A DNA stretch of 64,000 bases from the NCBI RefSeq assembly GCF_036242395.1, contig NZ_CP108458.1, positions 1,426,001-1,490,000 on the forward strand, in the 5' to 3' direction. The stretch is from Kitasatospora sp. NBC_01266 (GTDB lineage Bacteria; Actinomycetota; Actinomycetes; Streptomycetales; Streptomycetaceae). The translations under genes and the position numbers were made by a program. Each line of letters opens with the position of its first letter. Position 1 is the first letter of the stretch. Shown here piece by piece: positions 41,374-48,493 of the stretch. A model generated the notes under the pieces. That model had not been told where the DNA came from. It worked only from the letters and a program-made list of their open reading frames with translations, and did no database searches.

Positions 41374-43188
41374 GTGACCGCAGCCGAAACCACACCCCCA
41401 AGCCCCCAGCCCCTCGACACCCGTGCCCCCGTCGTGCGGCGCGGCCTGGCCGCCACCCCCACCGCCCTGCGCGACTCCAAGGGCGGCCTGCTCGTCCTGG
41501 CACTGCTGGTCGGCGCCGGCGCCGGCCTCGGGGCGATCGCCTTCCGCTGGCTGATCAAGACGTTCACCCTGGCGCTGTCCGGCCACCCCGACTACGCCGC
41601 CGCCGGGCACGCCGCCAATCCGCACGTCCCCTGGCTGGGACGCTGGTTCGTCCTGCTGGCTCCTGTCGTCGCCGGCCTCCTGTACGGGCCGCTGGTGCAG
41701 CGCTTCGCCCGCGAGGCACGCGGCCACGGCGTACCCGAGGTCATGTACGCCGTCGCCCGGCGCGGCGGACGGATCGCCCCGCAGGTCGCCCTGGTCAAGT
41801 CCCTCGCCTCCGCGCTGACCATCGGCGGCGGCGGATCCGTCGGCCGCGAGGGCCCGATCGTCCAGATCGGCTCCGCGCTCGGCTCCACCCTGGGCCGCGT
41901 GGTCAGGGTGCCCGAGGAGCGGATGAAGGTGCTGGTGGCCTGCGGAGCGGCGGGCGGCATCGCCGCCACCTTCAACGCCCCGCTGGCCGGGGTGTTCTTC
42001 GCGATGGAACTGATCCTGCGCGACTTCACCGCCGAAGCCTTCGGCATGGTCGTCCTCTCCTCCGCGACCTCCTCGGTCATCGGACGGGCCGCCTTCGGCA
42101 ACACCCCCTTCCTCCAACTGCCCGCCTTCGGCGTCCACCACCTCTCCCAGTACCTGCTCTTCGCGCTCCTGGGCGTGATCGCCGGCGCGGTCGGCGTGGG
42201 CTTCACCCGCATCCTGTACTGGATCGAGGACGCCTGCGACTACGTGTGGCGCGGCCCCGAATGGGCCCGCCCCGCCATCGGCGGACTCCTCCTCGGCCTA
42301 CTCCTGCTCGCCCTGCCGCAGATGTACGGCGTCGGCTACCCGGTGCTGGAGAACGCCGTCAACGGCAAGTACGTCATCGCCTTCCTCCTCCTGCTCCTGG
42401 TGGCGAAGATCGCCGCGACCAGCCTCACCATCGGCATCGGCGGCTCCGGCGGCGTCTTCGCCCCCTCCCTCTTCATGGGCGCCATGCTCGGCGCCGCCTT
42501 CGGCGCCACCGCCCAGCACCTCGCCCCCGGCATCACCGGACCCCTCGGCGCCTACGGCCTGATCGGCATGGGCGCCGTCTTCGCCGGCGCCGCCCGCGCC
42601 CCCATCACCGCCGTCATCATCCTCTTCGAACTCACCGGCGAATACACGATCATCCTGCCCCTGATGACCGCCATCGTGCTGGCCACCGGCGTCAGCCGCG
42701 CCCTGTCCCGCGACACCATCTACAGCCTCAAACTGCGCCGCCGCGGCATCGACCTCGACGAGAACCCGACCACCTCACCCTTCGCCGGCCTCACCGTCGC
42801 CGCAGTGATGGAGCCGCCGCCCGAGGCCCTCAACGAGATGATGCCGCTGACCACGGCCGCGGACATCCTCGCCGCCTCCCGGCACGGTGTCCTGCCCGTC
42901 CTGGCCACCGATGGCAGCTACCTCGGCACCGCCACCGCCCGCGCAGCCGCCGAAACCCTCGCCGACGGCACCCACTCCACCGTCGGCGCCATCACCCACC
43001 AGCCACACCAGGTCACCACGGACACCGACCCGGCCCGGGCGCTCGACGCCCTCGTGGCAGCAGATGAAGCCGGTCTCCCTGTTCTCGACCCCACCCGCGC
43101 CCACCTCGCCGGGTGGCTCACCCACCAATCCGTCCTCGCAGCCCTCCACCGCATCCCGGACCAGGAGAACTCCAGCTCCGCTACCTGA
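41374..43188 (+). CDS. ClC-family chloride channel/transporter with C-terminal CBS domain
   Basis: 604-residue membrane protein. Chloride-selectivity motifs: GGGSVGREGPIVQIG (GxEGP), GIGGSGGVFAPSLFMGA (GGxFxP), and helix-N-type ARAPITAVIILFELTGEY. About 10-12 helices occupy ~25-450, and a CBS pair follows (VAAVMEPPPEALNEMMPLTT, LPVLATDGSYLGTATA). GTG 41374 is chosen because the operator/promoter lies immediately upstream; an ATG at 41344 would lie inside the operator. It moves Cl- or exchanges Cl- for H+; the gating-Glu motif GREGP is present. It is paired with the MarR repressor and next to a cation/proton antiporter, suggesting ion or acid homeostasis. Confidence 0.9.
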   Translation: MTAAETTPPSPQPLDTRAPVVRRGLAATPTALRDSKGGLLVLALLVGAGAGLGAIAFRWLIKTFTLALSGHPDYAAAGHAANPHVPWLGRWFVLLAPVVAGLLYGPLVQRFAREARGHGVPEVMYAVARRGGRIAPQVALVKSLASALTIGGGGSVGREGPIVQIGSALGSTLGRVVRVPEERMKVLVACGAAGGIAATFNAPLAGVFFAMELILRDFTAEAFGMVVLSSATSSVIGRAAFGNTPFLQLPAFGVHHLSQYLLFALLGVIAGAVGVGFTRILYWIEDACDYVWRGPEWARPAIGGLLLGLLLLALPQMYGVGYPVLENAVNGKYVIAFLLLLLVAKIAATSLTIGIGGSGGVFAPSLFMGAMLGAAFGATAQHLAPGITGPLGAYGLIGMGAVFAGAARAPITAVIILFELTGEYTIILPLMTAIVLATGVSRALSRDTIYSLKLRRRGIDLDENPTTSPFAGLTVAAVMEPPPEALNEMMPLTTAADILAASRHGVLPVLATDGSYLGTATARAAAETLADGTHSTVGAITHQPHQVTTDTDPARALDALVAADEAGLPVLDPTRAHLAGWLTHQSVLAALHRIPDQENSSSAT

Positions 43189-43280
43189 TCCGTCTGGATT
43201 GTCCCGATAGTCCCAGATGTTCACGGTCCACGGCACAGCGGTCCGTTGTGGCGCCTGCTGGTCAGCTCAGCCGCCACGCC

Positions 43281-43346
43281 TCACAGCCGGTCCAACTCCA
43301 TTACCGCAGAGGCCCATTCCTGGTTGGCCAATGATTCTCGGACACA
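43281..43346 (-). repeat. Degenerate copy of the island-scar repeat (copy D)
   Basis: 43291-43333 matches 46901-46943 at 36 of 43 bases and then joins CTCGGACACA, the end of the tRNA-like core, without the preceding 12 bases. On the minus strand both copies encode the same peptide tail, LANxEWASAVxELD, followed by a stop. It sits in the otherwise gene-free 43189-43912 stretch after the ClC gene. Confidence 0.6.
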
Positions 43347-43456
43347 CTTTTTGTACACGGTGCTCGGTTTTCGGACAGCGGTCATCGGCGCCCGTTCCTG
43401 GCCTTCGGCGAGGAACGGGCGTTCGCCGTTTCACCCCCTGCCCTGGTGGGCGTCGA

Positions 43457-43580
43457 CACTGCGCCTGCCGAACATTCGTCCACCCAGGTCAAGCGGCATG
43501 TCGGTACTCGCGGAGTACTCCTGAAGGGTGTCAGAACTGCGATCAGGCCGCTGATCTGGGTCTTTCCGTCGGGTCGACGG
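43457..43580 (-). mobile_element. 3' end fragment of an insertion sequence of the 24980-26228 family
   Basis: A terminal-repeat-like end, CACTGCGCCTGCCG to ACCCAGGTCA (43457-43491), is followed (minus strand) by a degenerate transposase C-terminus with frame damage: TPRVPTCRLTWVDE against the same frame of the intact copy. The end sequence CACTGCGCCTGCCG is identical at 57123. Non-functional. Confidence 0.65.
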
Positions 43581-43912
43581 GCCGAGGCGTCGGGATGGCG
43601 TGGTACTCGTTGAGCAGGCCACCGAGCGCTCGGCGGCGCCTGACTGCGGCGGCTCCCAGGGGGATGACATTCGGTTCGTCATCCGGGGCGCGCAGGTCGA
43701 GGCTGCGATGGCTCTTCAGAGCACTCGACGCAGCCCTCGCCTCGGCCGTCCTCGGCCGGCTCCTGCCGTGAACGGCCGAGGACGGGACCGGACCGTGACT
43801 GTCCGTAGACAACGGAGAGTGAACACGGTCCCCGGTCGGGTGATCTCCGATTGTCCCGGTCAGTGCGCCTGCCGGCTGTCTGCGACTACTGGTGGCCCTG
43901 GGCGCCCTGGCG

Positions 43913-44404
43913 CTACGGCGTGACGATGTCGAACTCCACGTCACGGAGCGGGCTGACCGCGTCGTCGGCGCTGCTGAGGTGCACCCAGCCGCCGGACAGC
44001 TCACTGTGGACCGGAGCGGTCGGGGCGATCTGAACCGGGATCAGCACGGTGGCCGTCCGCAGTGCGGGCAGGCCCGGCGGGAAGGTACAGGTGACGACCG
44101 TGCCCTGCGCGCTGGTCGTGCATGCCGAGGGGAAGGTCGCGCCCGGTGTGCTGGCGCCGTCGGGCAGGGTGACCCGCACGCTGTGGGGGGATGCACTCGT
44201 GTCCGGGCCGTTGTTGACAACCAGGACGTTCACGGTCGTCGTCCCGCCGGGGGGAGCGGGCGGGACGGTGACACCGACCACGGCGTAGTGCGAGTTCGAG
44301 GGGGCGGGGGCCGGGGCGGCCATCGCCGGTGTTGCGCCGGCCGTGCATACGGCGGCGACCGCCCACAGCGCCAGCTGTCGGCGCGGGCGTGGTGCGCGAG
44401 TCAT
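43913..44404 (-). CDS. Small secreted DUF11-like protein
   Basis: 163-residue exported protein. Signal peptide at 1-30 (PRRQLALWAVAAVCTAGATP, cleavage near AMA). The mature part is one Ig-like/DUF11-type beta-sandwich: VVVNNGPDTSASPHSVRVTL-like spacing, TFPSACTTSAQGTVVTCTFP with two Cys likely forming a disulfide. Such domains are wall or matrix modules. The start is ATG 44404 with AGGTGA 5 bases upstream. The function is unknown. It lies downstream of the GH16 gene on the same strand, 193 bases away. Confidence 0.65.
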   Translation of the reverse strand: MTRAPRPRRQLALWAVAAVCTAGATPAMAAPAPAPSNSHYAVVGVTVPPAPPGGTTTVNVLVVNNGPDTSASPHSVRVTLPDGASTPGATFPSACTTSAQGTVVTCTFPPGLPALRTATVLIPVQIAPTAPVHSELSGGWVHLSSADDAVSPLRDVEFDIVTP

Positions 44405-44597
44405 GGACATCACCTGTCTTGTCTGGGATTTCACGTGCGGGAGTGTGTGCGCTGCCGTGGACCTGGGGGGGTGATCCGCCGCACTGGGCCGCTTCCTCGC
44501 AGCGGCTGTGGACGGCGGGTCCCTGAAGGCCTGTCGGCGGGACGGAGCCTTCCGTAGGTGTGGCGTCCGATGCGGTCGGGGAAGACGGTGGGCGTGC

Positions 44598-45707
44598 TCA
44601 CCGGTAGACGCGCACGTAGTCCGCTGCCGAGGTGATCGGGGTGTTGTTCTGGGGCGCGGGGTGGTAAGTCCCGGCGTCCACTGACAGGTTCAGGATGAGG
44701 TAGGCGGAGAACGACGTGCCGACGCCGGTGGTGTCGGAGAAGACCTCGACGCCGTTCACGTACCAGCTGACCGAGTTGGCACCGTAGAGGACCCCGATGG
44801 TCACCCAGTCGCCGGGGGCGACCGCGGCGGCGTTGGTGTAGTAGTCCTGGGAGGGCTTGACGTGGTTGGTCAGCTCCAGCAGGTTCGGGTTGTCGGGGTG
44901 GTACTCGTACTTGTCGATCTCGGTGTCGCCGTTGCGCCAGCTCCACAGCGCGGGCCAGGCGCCGATGCCGGAGGGCATCTGGACCCGGGTTTCGATGTAG
45001 TCGTTCGTCCGGACCTGGAATCCCTCGGACGAGCCCTCGGTGGTGAGCAGCCCGGTGTTCCACGCCTGCTTGCCGTTTTCCAGGGTGTGGGTGCTGGGCT
45101 GGGCGGTGAAGGTGGCGACTCCGCCCGCGACGGTCACGGCGGACTGCTGCAGCCAGTCGAGTTTGTCGTCGTTGGGGTTGTGGTTGCCGTACTGATAGGC
45201 GCTGGTGGTGGTGCCGATCCAGCGTGTCCCGTAGGCGATGGGCTGGTTGAACTCCTCGTCGAAGGTGAGGCTCTTCCCTTGGGCCGGGTTCGAGGGAGTC
45301 CCTGATGGCGCGGCCACCGTCAGCGTCTGTGCGGTCAGGTTGTGGTATCCGGCGCTGTCCAGGTAGTAGCCGAATTCCGTGTAGGTGCCGGCAAGGAAGG
45401 TGCGTGCGCCCGAGGTGTAGGTGAATCCCGACGGACAGATGGTCACGTTGCTCAGCGAGTTCGGGAAGTCGAAGTTGCGCCCGGCCGAGTCGCGCACGGC
45501 GACACCGAGCTGTTTTACCGTGGTGCAGCTGGTCGAGTGGACCTTCAGGGTGGCCGTAGTGGAGATTCCGGGCGAGGTGCTGGTCGGGGTGAGGCTGTCC
45601 TGCGTGATCGTGGTGGCCGCATGAGCCGGCCCGGGGACAGCGAGGACGATCGTCAGGGCTGCCGCGGCAGTTGCCGCGGCAGCCCTGATACGGCCAAGTG
45701 TGGGCAT
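44598..45707 (-). CDS. Secreted glycoside hydrolase family 16 enzyme (endo-beta-glucanase-like)
   Basis: 369-residue secreted enzyme. Signal peptide 1-30 ends AHA. An N-terminal Ig-like domain (~32-135) is followed by a GH16 beta-jelly roll (~145-369), with the catalytic motif EIDKYE in GDTEIDKYEYHPD and aromatic cleft residues IGAWPALWSW. The family cleaves beta-1,3/1,4-glucans, agar or carrageenan by a retaining mechanism; the substrate is not decidable. The start is ATG 45707 with AAGGA 8 bases upstream. It is the last apparently intact enzyme before the scarred 45.7-47 kb region. Confidence 0.9.
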   Translation of the reverse strand: MPTLGRIRAAAATAAAALTIVLAVPGPAHAATTITQDSLTPTSTSPGISTTATLKVHSTSCTTVKQLGVAVRDSAGRNFDFPNSLSNVTICPSGFTYTSGARTFLAGTYTEFGYYLDSAGYHNLTAQTLTVAAPSGTPSNPAQGKSLTFDEEFNQPIAYGTRWIGTTTSAYQYGNHNPNDDKLDWLQQSAVTVAGGVATFTAQPSTHTLENGKQAWNTGLLTTEGSSEGFQVRTNDYIETRVQMPSGIGAWPALWSWRNGDTEIDKYEYHPDNPNLLELTNHVKPSQDYYTNAAAVAPGDWVTIGVLYGANSVSWYVNGVEVFSDTTGVGTSFSAYLILNLSVDAGTYHPAPQNNTPITSAADYVRVYR

Positions 45708-46149
45708 GGGTTCGATCCTTCTTCGGGGAAGTGGGTCGTCGGGGGCGCTCGGAGAGCTCGCCTCGAAGGAATCAACACGTGTTCCGAATCTGGCGGCCGT
45801 TCATGGGATAGGTGGGCCATGCCACCTGCGGAGAGATGTCCGCGCCGGGGACCCAGTCGCGCTCGCGCCGCCGAAGGCACGGATCATCTACTCGCAGCGC
45901 GCCCCCCATGTGCGACTCCCGCCGTTGGAGGTGCGGCCCACGGGCACCTGCCGAGCTGACGGCCCGACCGCCCCCAGGGCTATCGCCCATCACCTCCTGT
46001 TACGAAGAGTGTCTGCTTTCTGTGAGCAGAGTAGCGGTGCGCCGTCTCGAATGAGCGTATACGACCGGATATGCGAACCGCGTCCCATCAGGTGACGCCA
46101 CGCCACCGCACAGCGCGGCAGGTCCGCCGCCACGTGATCTTCGCGTGCG
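45708..46149. other. Gene-free stretch upstream of GH16
   Basis: This 442-base stretch separates the leftward GH16 gene from the sacsin-like pseudogene. It contains AACACGTGTT (45776-45785), a perfect 10-bp palindrome about 70 bases upstream of the GH16 start, a candidate operator. Nothing else is recognised. Confidence 0.4.
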
Positions 46150-46865
46150 CACTCCCCGCATCGGGCCCGGTTCGAGCGTCACCTGCCGGGCCCGCAAGGC
46201 GGCGAGGAGATCGGGCGCCACCTCGACCTGCAGATCATCGACCAGGTCGTGGCGGCAGTCGAAGTGCCGTTTCGCGATATGGCGCTCTGCCGGCAGACCG
46301 GCTGCCGGTCCCCCGCGACCCGCAGGACGCCTTCCGTTTCCTGGCCTCGATCCAGGCGCAGCTCGCGCCGGATGCGCAGATCGGCATCGTAGACAGCGAT
46401 CCGGGTGACGCACCGAAAGAACAGCAGCGCGCTGTCGCTCCAGCCCTCCAGCCAGCGATCGACTTCATCGGCTGTCACGCGGCTCTCGGCTGTCGCGGCG
46501 CTCTCCGTGAGCGGAATCCTGAGGACGATCCAGTCCTGAACCGCAAATTCAGCCGGTCCCGTCAGGGCATCAACCACGCTAGTCGTGGGATCGCCGAACT
46601 GGGCATGGTAGTGGCCGCAGTGGACCTCCAGCAAGAGCGAGATCGCCCTGAGGGTCATCAGCCCGATCCCGAATCAGCCGGTGGCTTCCGCATCCTCTGC
46701 CTTGGTAGTCAGCCACGGCGTGGCGAGCGCCAGCACATCAGGCAGCCGTACGGGGGCGCCGTTGTGCGCCGGCAGGAGCTCTCCCTGCCGAATGAGGATC
46801 CGCAGCTCGGAAGCGCGGAGAGCCTCGGCATTTTGCACCACCTCAGAGAGGCCTTGCAACAAACA
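46150..46865 (-). pseudogene. Sacsin/HSP90-like ATPase-domain protein, inactivated
   Basis: The reading resembles the N-terminal ATPase of a sacsin-like/HSP90-fold protein: LSEVVQNAEALRASELRI (N-box), NGAPVRLPDVLALATPWLTT, then FGIGLMTLRAISLLLEVHCG (G2-like). It is broken by an in-frame TGA at 46674-46676 exactly where an Arg codon (CGA) is expected between EATG and FGIGL. A frameshift near 46280 moves the frame to RHFDCRHDLVDDLQVEVAPD. Both ends are truncated. The 5' end abuts the scar repeat at 46901. Related intact proteins are common in streptomycetes. Confidence 0.7.
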
Positions 46866-46890
46866 GCTTCAAGCGCCCGCGCCGCGAACA

Positions 46891-46965
46891 TCAGGGGCCA
46901 TCCAGCTCCAGCACCGCAGACGCCCACTCCACGTTGGCCAATGGTTCAAGTCCCCCCTCGGACAC
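46891..46965. repeat. tRNA-3'-end-like attachment core (copy C) with conserved flanking tail
   Basis: GGTTCAAGTCCCCCC and TCGGACAC (46943-46965) resemble a tRNA T-arm/acceptor end, and a U-tailed terminator follows. On the minus strand the copy reads VSEGGLEP and continues LANVEWASAVLELDGP to a stop at 46891. The same tail is in copy D at 43281-43346. The remaining tRNA body is not present. Confidence 0.65.
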
Positions 46966-46972
46966 ATTCGTC

Positions 46973-47013
46973 AGATGACCTGATCAGCTTGCTGATCAGG
47001 TCATCTGCTTTTT
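46973..47013 (+). terminator. Strong intrinsic terminator after copy C
   Basis: AGATGACCTGATCAGC (46973-46988), TT, then its perfect complement (46991-47006) and GCTTTTT: a 16-bp stem with U-run, unlike the GC-only hairpins of most genes here. It fits the 3' end of a tRNA transcription unit. Confidence 0.85.
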
Positions 47014-47153
47014 GGTCTGCATTGGGCACGTTTTCGCCCACGCGGAGACCCTGGAAGATCTCCTCGGCGGCCGACCCACCTCGCCCCCACCACAACGACG
47101 GCGTCAGGTCGTCCGTGACGATCAGTCCTGGCACCTTGCGACCATATGGGTGA

Positions 47154-47197
47154 TTTTCAGTAATCCGTGCAGTTTTCAGTGATTATGATCCACCTCT
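47154..47197 (+). promoter_or_regulatory. Promoter/operator of the flavin monooxygenase, probably leaderless mRNA
   Basis: TTTTCAGTAAT (47154-47164) and TTTTCAGTGAT (47173-47183) form a direct repeat with 19-base spacing, a likely activator or repressor site. TATGAT (47184-47189) is a -10 element 8 bases before the GTG at 47198; no ribosome site is present, so the transcript is probably leaderless. Confidence 0.5.
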
Positions 47198-48409
47198 GTG
47201 ACAGAAAGTCAGAACCTCCAGGCAGCAGAGAACTTAGCCGACGTGGTCATCCTCGGCGCAGGGCCGGCCGGCCTGGTCCTCGGCAGCCTCCTCCACAGCA
47301 GCGGGATCGACTGCGTCATCGTGGAACGTGCGAGCCGTGAACACCTGCGGGCCCGGGCGCGGGCCGGTTTCCTCGCTGCGAACACGGTGCGGATCCTGGA
47401 CAGGCACGGGCTGGGCGAGGATCTGCATCGCTACGGCCGGGAGCACGGTGTGTGCGAGTTCCGCACCGAGGACGGCCGGTTCAGCCTGGATTACGGCCGC
47501 CTCGGCAGCGGCGAGCGGCACACCGTCTACCCGCAGCAGGAGTTGGTCAGCGGCTTGCTGACGCGGTTCCTGGACTCCGGCGGGCGGGTTCACTTCGAGA
47601 CCGAGGCACTGGCCGTGCTCGACGCCGACAGCCGGCGCCCGTCGGTGACGGTGCGTGGAGCGGACGGCCGGCGCGGCCGGTGGCGGGCCAGGTACGTCGC
47701 GGGCTGTGATGGCCGGCACGGTGCGGCACGGCGCTCACTTCCGCCCGGTGCGGTCCGCCACTACCGGCGCGACCATCACGTGTCCTGGCTGGGCGTACTG
47801 GCCGAGGCGGCGCCGAGTCTCGACGCCGTGGGCTACGCGGTGCATCGTCGGGGCTTCGCCGGGCACATGGCGCGCTCGGCCGAGGTTACGCGCTACTACC
47901 TGGAGTGCGAGCGTGGTGCGTCGGCCGAGACGTGGTCCGAGGACCGGATCTGGGACGAGCTGGCACTGCGGATGCGTGCGGCGGACTACGGTCCCCTGCG
48001 TACGGGGCGGATCATCCAAGCCGGCGTCGTCGAGCTGGAGTCCGATGTCCTGGACCCACTGCGTCACGGCTCGCTCTTCCTGGTGGGCGACGCGGCAAGT
48101 CTGATCAGCCCGTCCGCCGCCAAGGGCGCGAACCTCGCGGTACTGGAGGCGGAGATCCTCGCGCGCGCCCTGGTCGACGACCTCGCGCACGGCGACCCCG
48201 AACCGCTCGCTCGCTACTCGGCGCGGTGCCTGGCGCACATCTGGCGGGCGCAGGAGTTCTCGGCCTGGATGATCCGGCTGCTGCACGGCACGCCCGGCTC
48301 GGACAGCGAGTCGCTGTTCCAGGACTCCCTGCGCCGTTCCCGCCTCGAGTCGCTGCGTCTTTCACGCACGCAACAGGACTGGTTCGCCGAGAACTACGTC
48401 GGCGTCTGA
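47198..48409 (+). CDS. FAD-dependent aromatic monooxygenase (4-hydroxybenzoate 3-hydroxylase-like)
   Basis: 403-residue class A flavoprotein hydroxylase. FAD motifs: GAGPAGLVLGSLL (12-residue GxGxxG loop), GCDGRHG in the middle, and LFLVGDAASLISPSAAKG near residue 290. The closest pattern is PobA-like p-hydroxybenzoate hydroxylase (RARARAGFLAANTVRILDRH). It oxidises an aromatic substrate with NAD(P)H and O2. The GTG start at 47198 is leaderless-like. Upstream of an O-methyltransferase and convergent with a SagB-type gene, it looks like a tailoring enzyme of a small-molecule pathway rather than catabolism; neither is proven. Confidence 0.87.
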   Translation: MTESQNLQAAENLADVVILGAGPAGLVLGSLLHSSGIDCVIVERASREHLRARARAGFLAANTVRILDRHGLGEDLHRYGREHGVCEFRTEDGRFSLDYGRLGSGERHTVYPQQELVSGLLTRFLDSGGRVHFETEALAVLDADSRRPSVTVRGADGRRGRWRARYVAGCDGRHGAARRSLPPGAVRHYRRDHHVSWLGVLAEAAPSLDAVGYAVHRRGFAGHMARSAEVTRYYLECERGASAETWSEDRIWDELALRMRAADYGPLRTGRIIQAGVVELESDVLDPLRHGSLFLVGDAASLISPSAAKGANLAVLEAEILARALVDDLAHGDPEPLARYSARCLAHIWRAQEFSAWMIRLLHGTPGSDSESLFQDSLRRSRLESLRLSRTQQDWFAENYVGV

Positions 48410-48428
48410 GACCTGTTGCCCCTTCCCC

Positions 48429-48468
48429 TTTCCCTGAAGAACCACCACTTTCCCTGAAGAACCGCCAC
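48429..48468 (+). repeat. 20-bp tandem repeat upstream of the methyltransferase
   Basis: TTTCCCTGAAGAACCACCAC (48429-48448) is followed by the same 20 bases with one change (48449-48468). It lies between the monooxygenase stop and the methyltransferase ribosome site. It might be a regulatory site or a slipped duplication. Confidence 0.7.
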
Positions 48469-48493
48469 CGACCGGAACGAGGATCTCCTCGCA

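Noticed and set aside
43543..44004. Minus- and plus-strand frames between the ClC gene and the DUF11-like gene
   Set aside because: No ribosome site or domain; the region carries IS and scar fragments and decayed sequence.
46071..47153. Plus-strand open frame of 360 codons
   Set aside because: It overlaps the sacsin-like pseudogene and the terminator; no recognisable domain and shadow-like composition.
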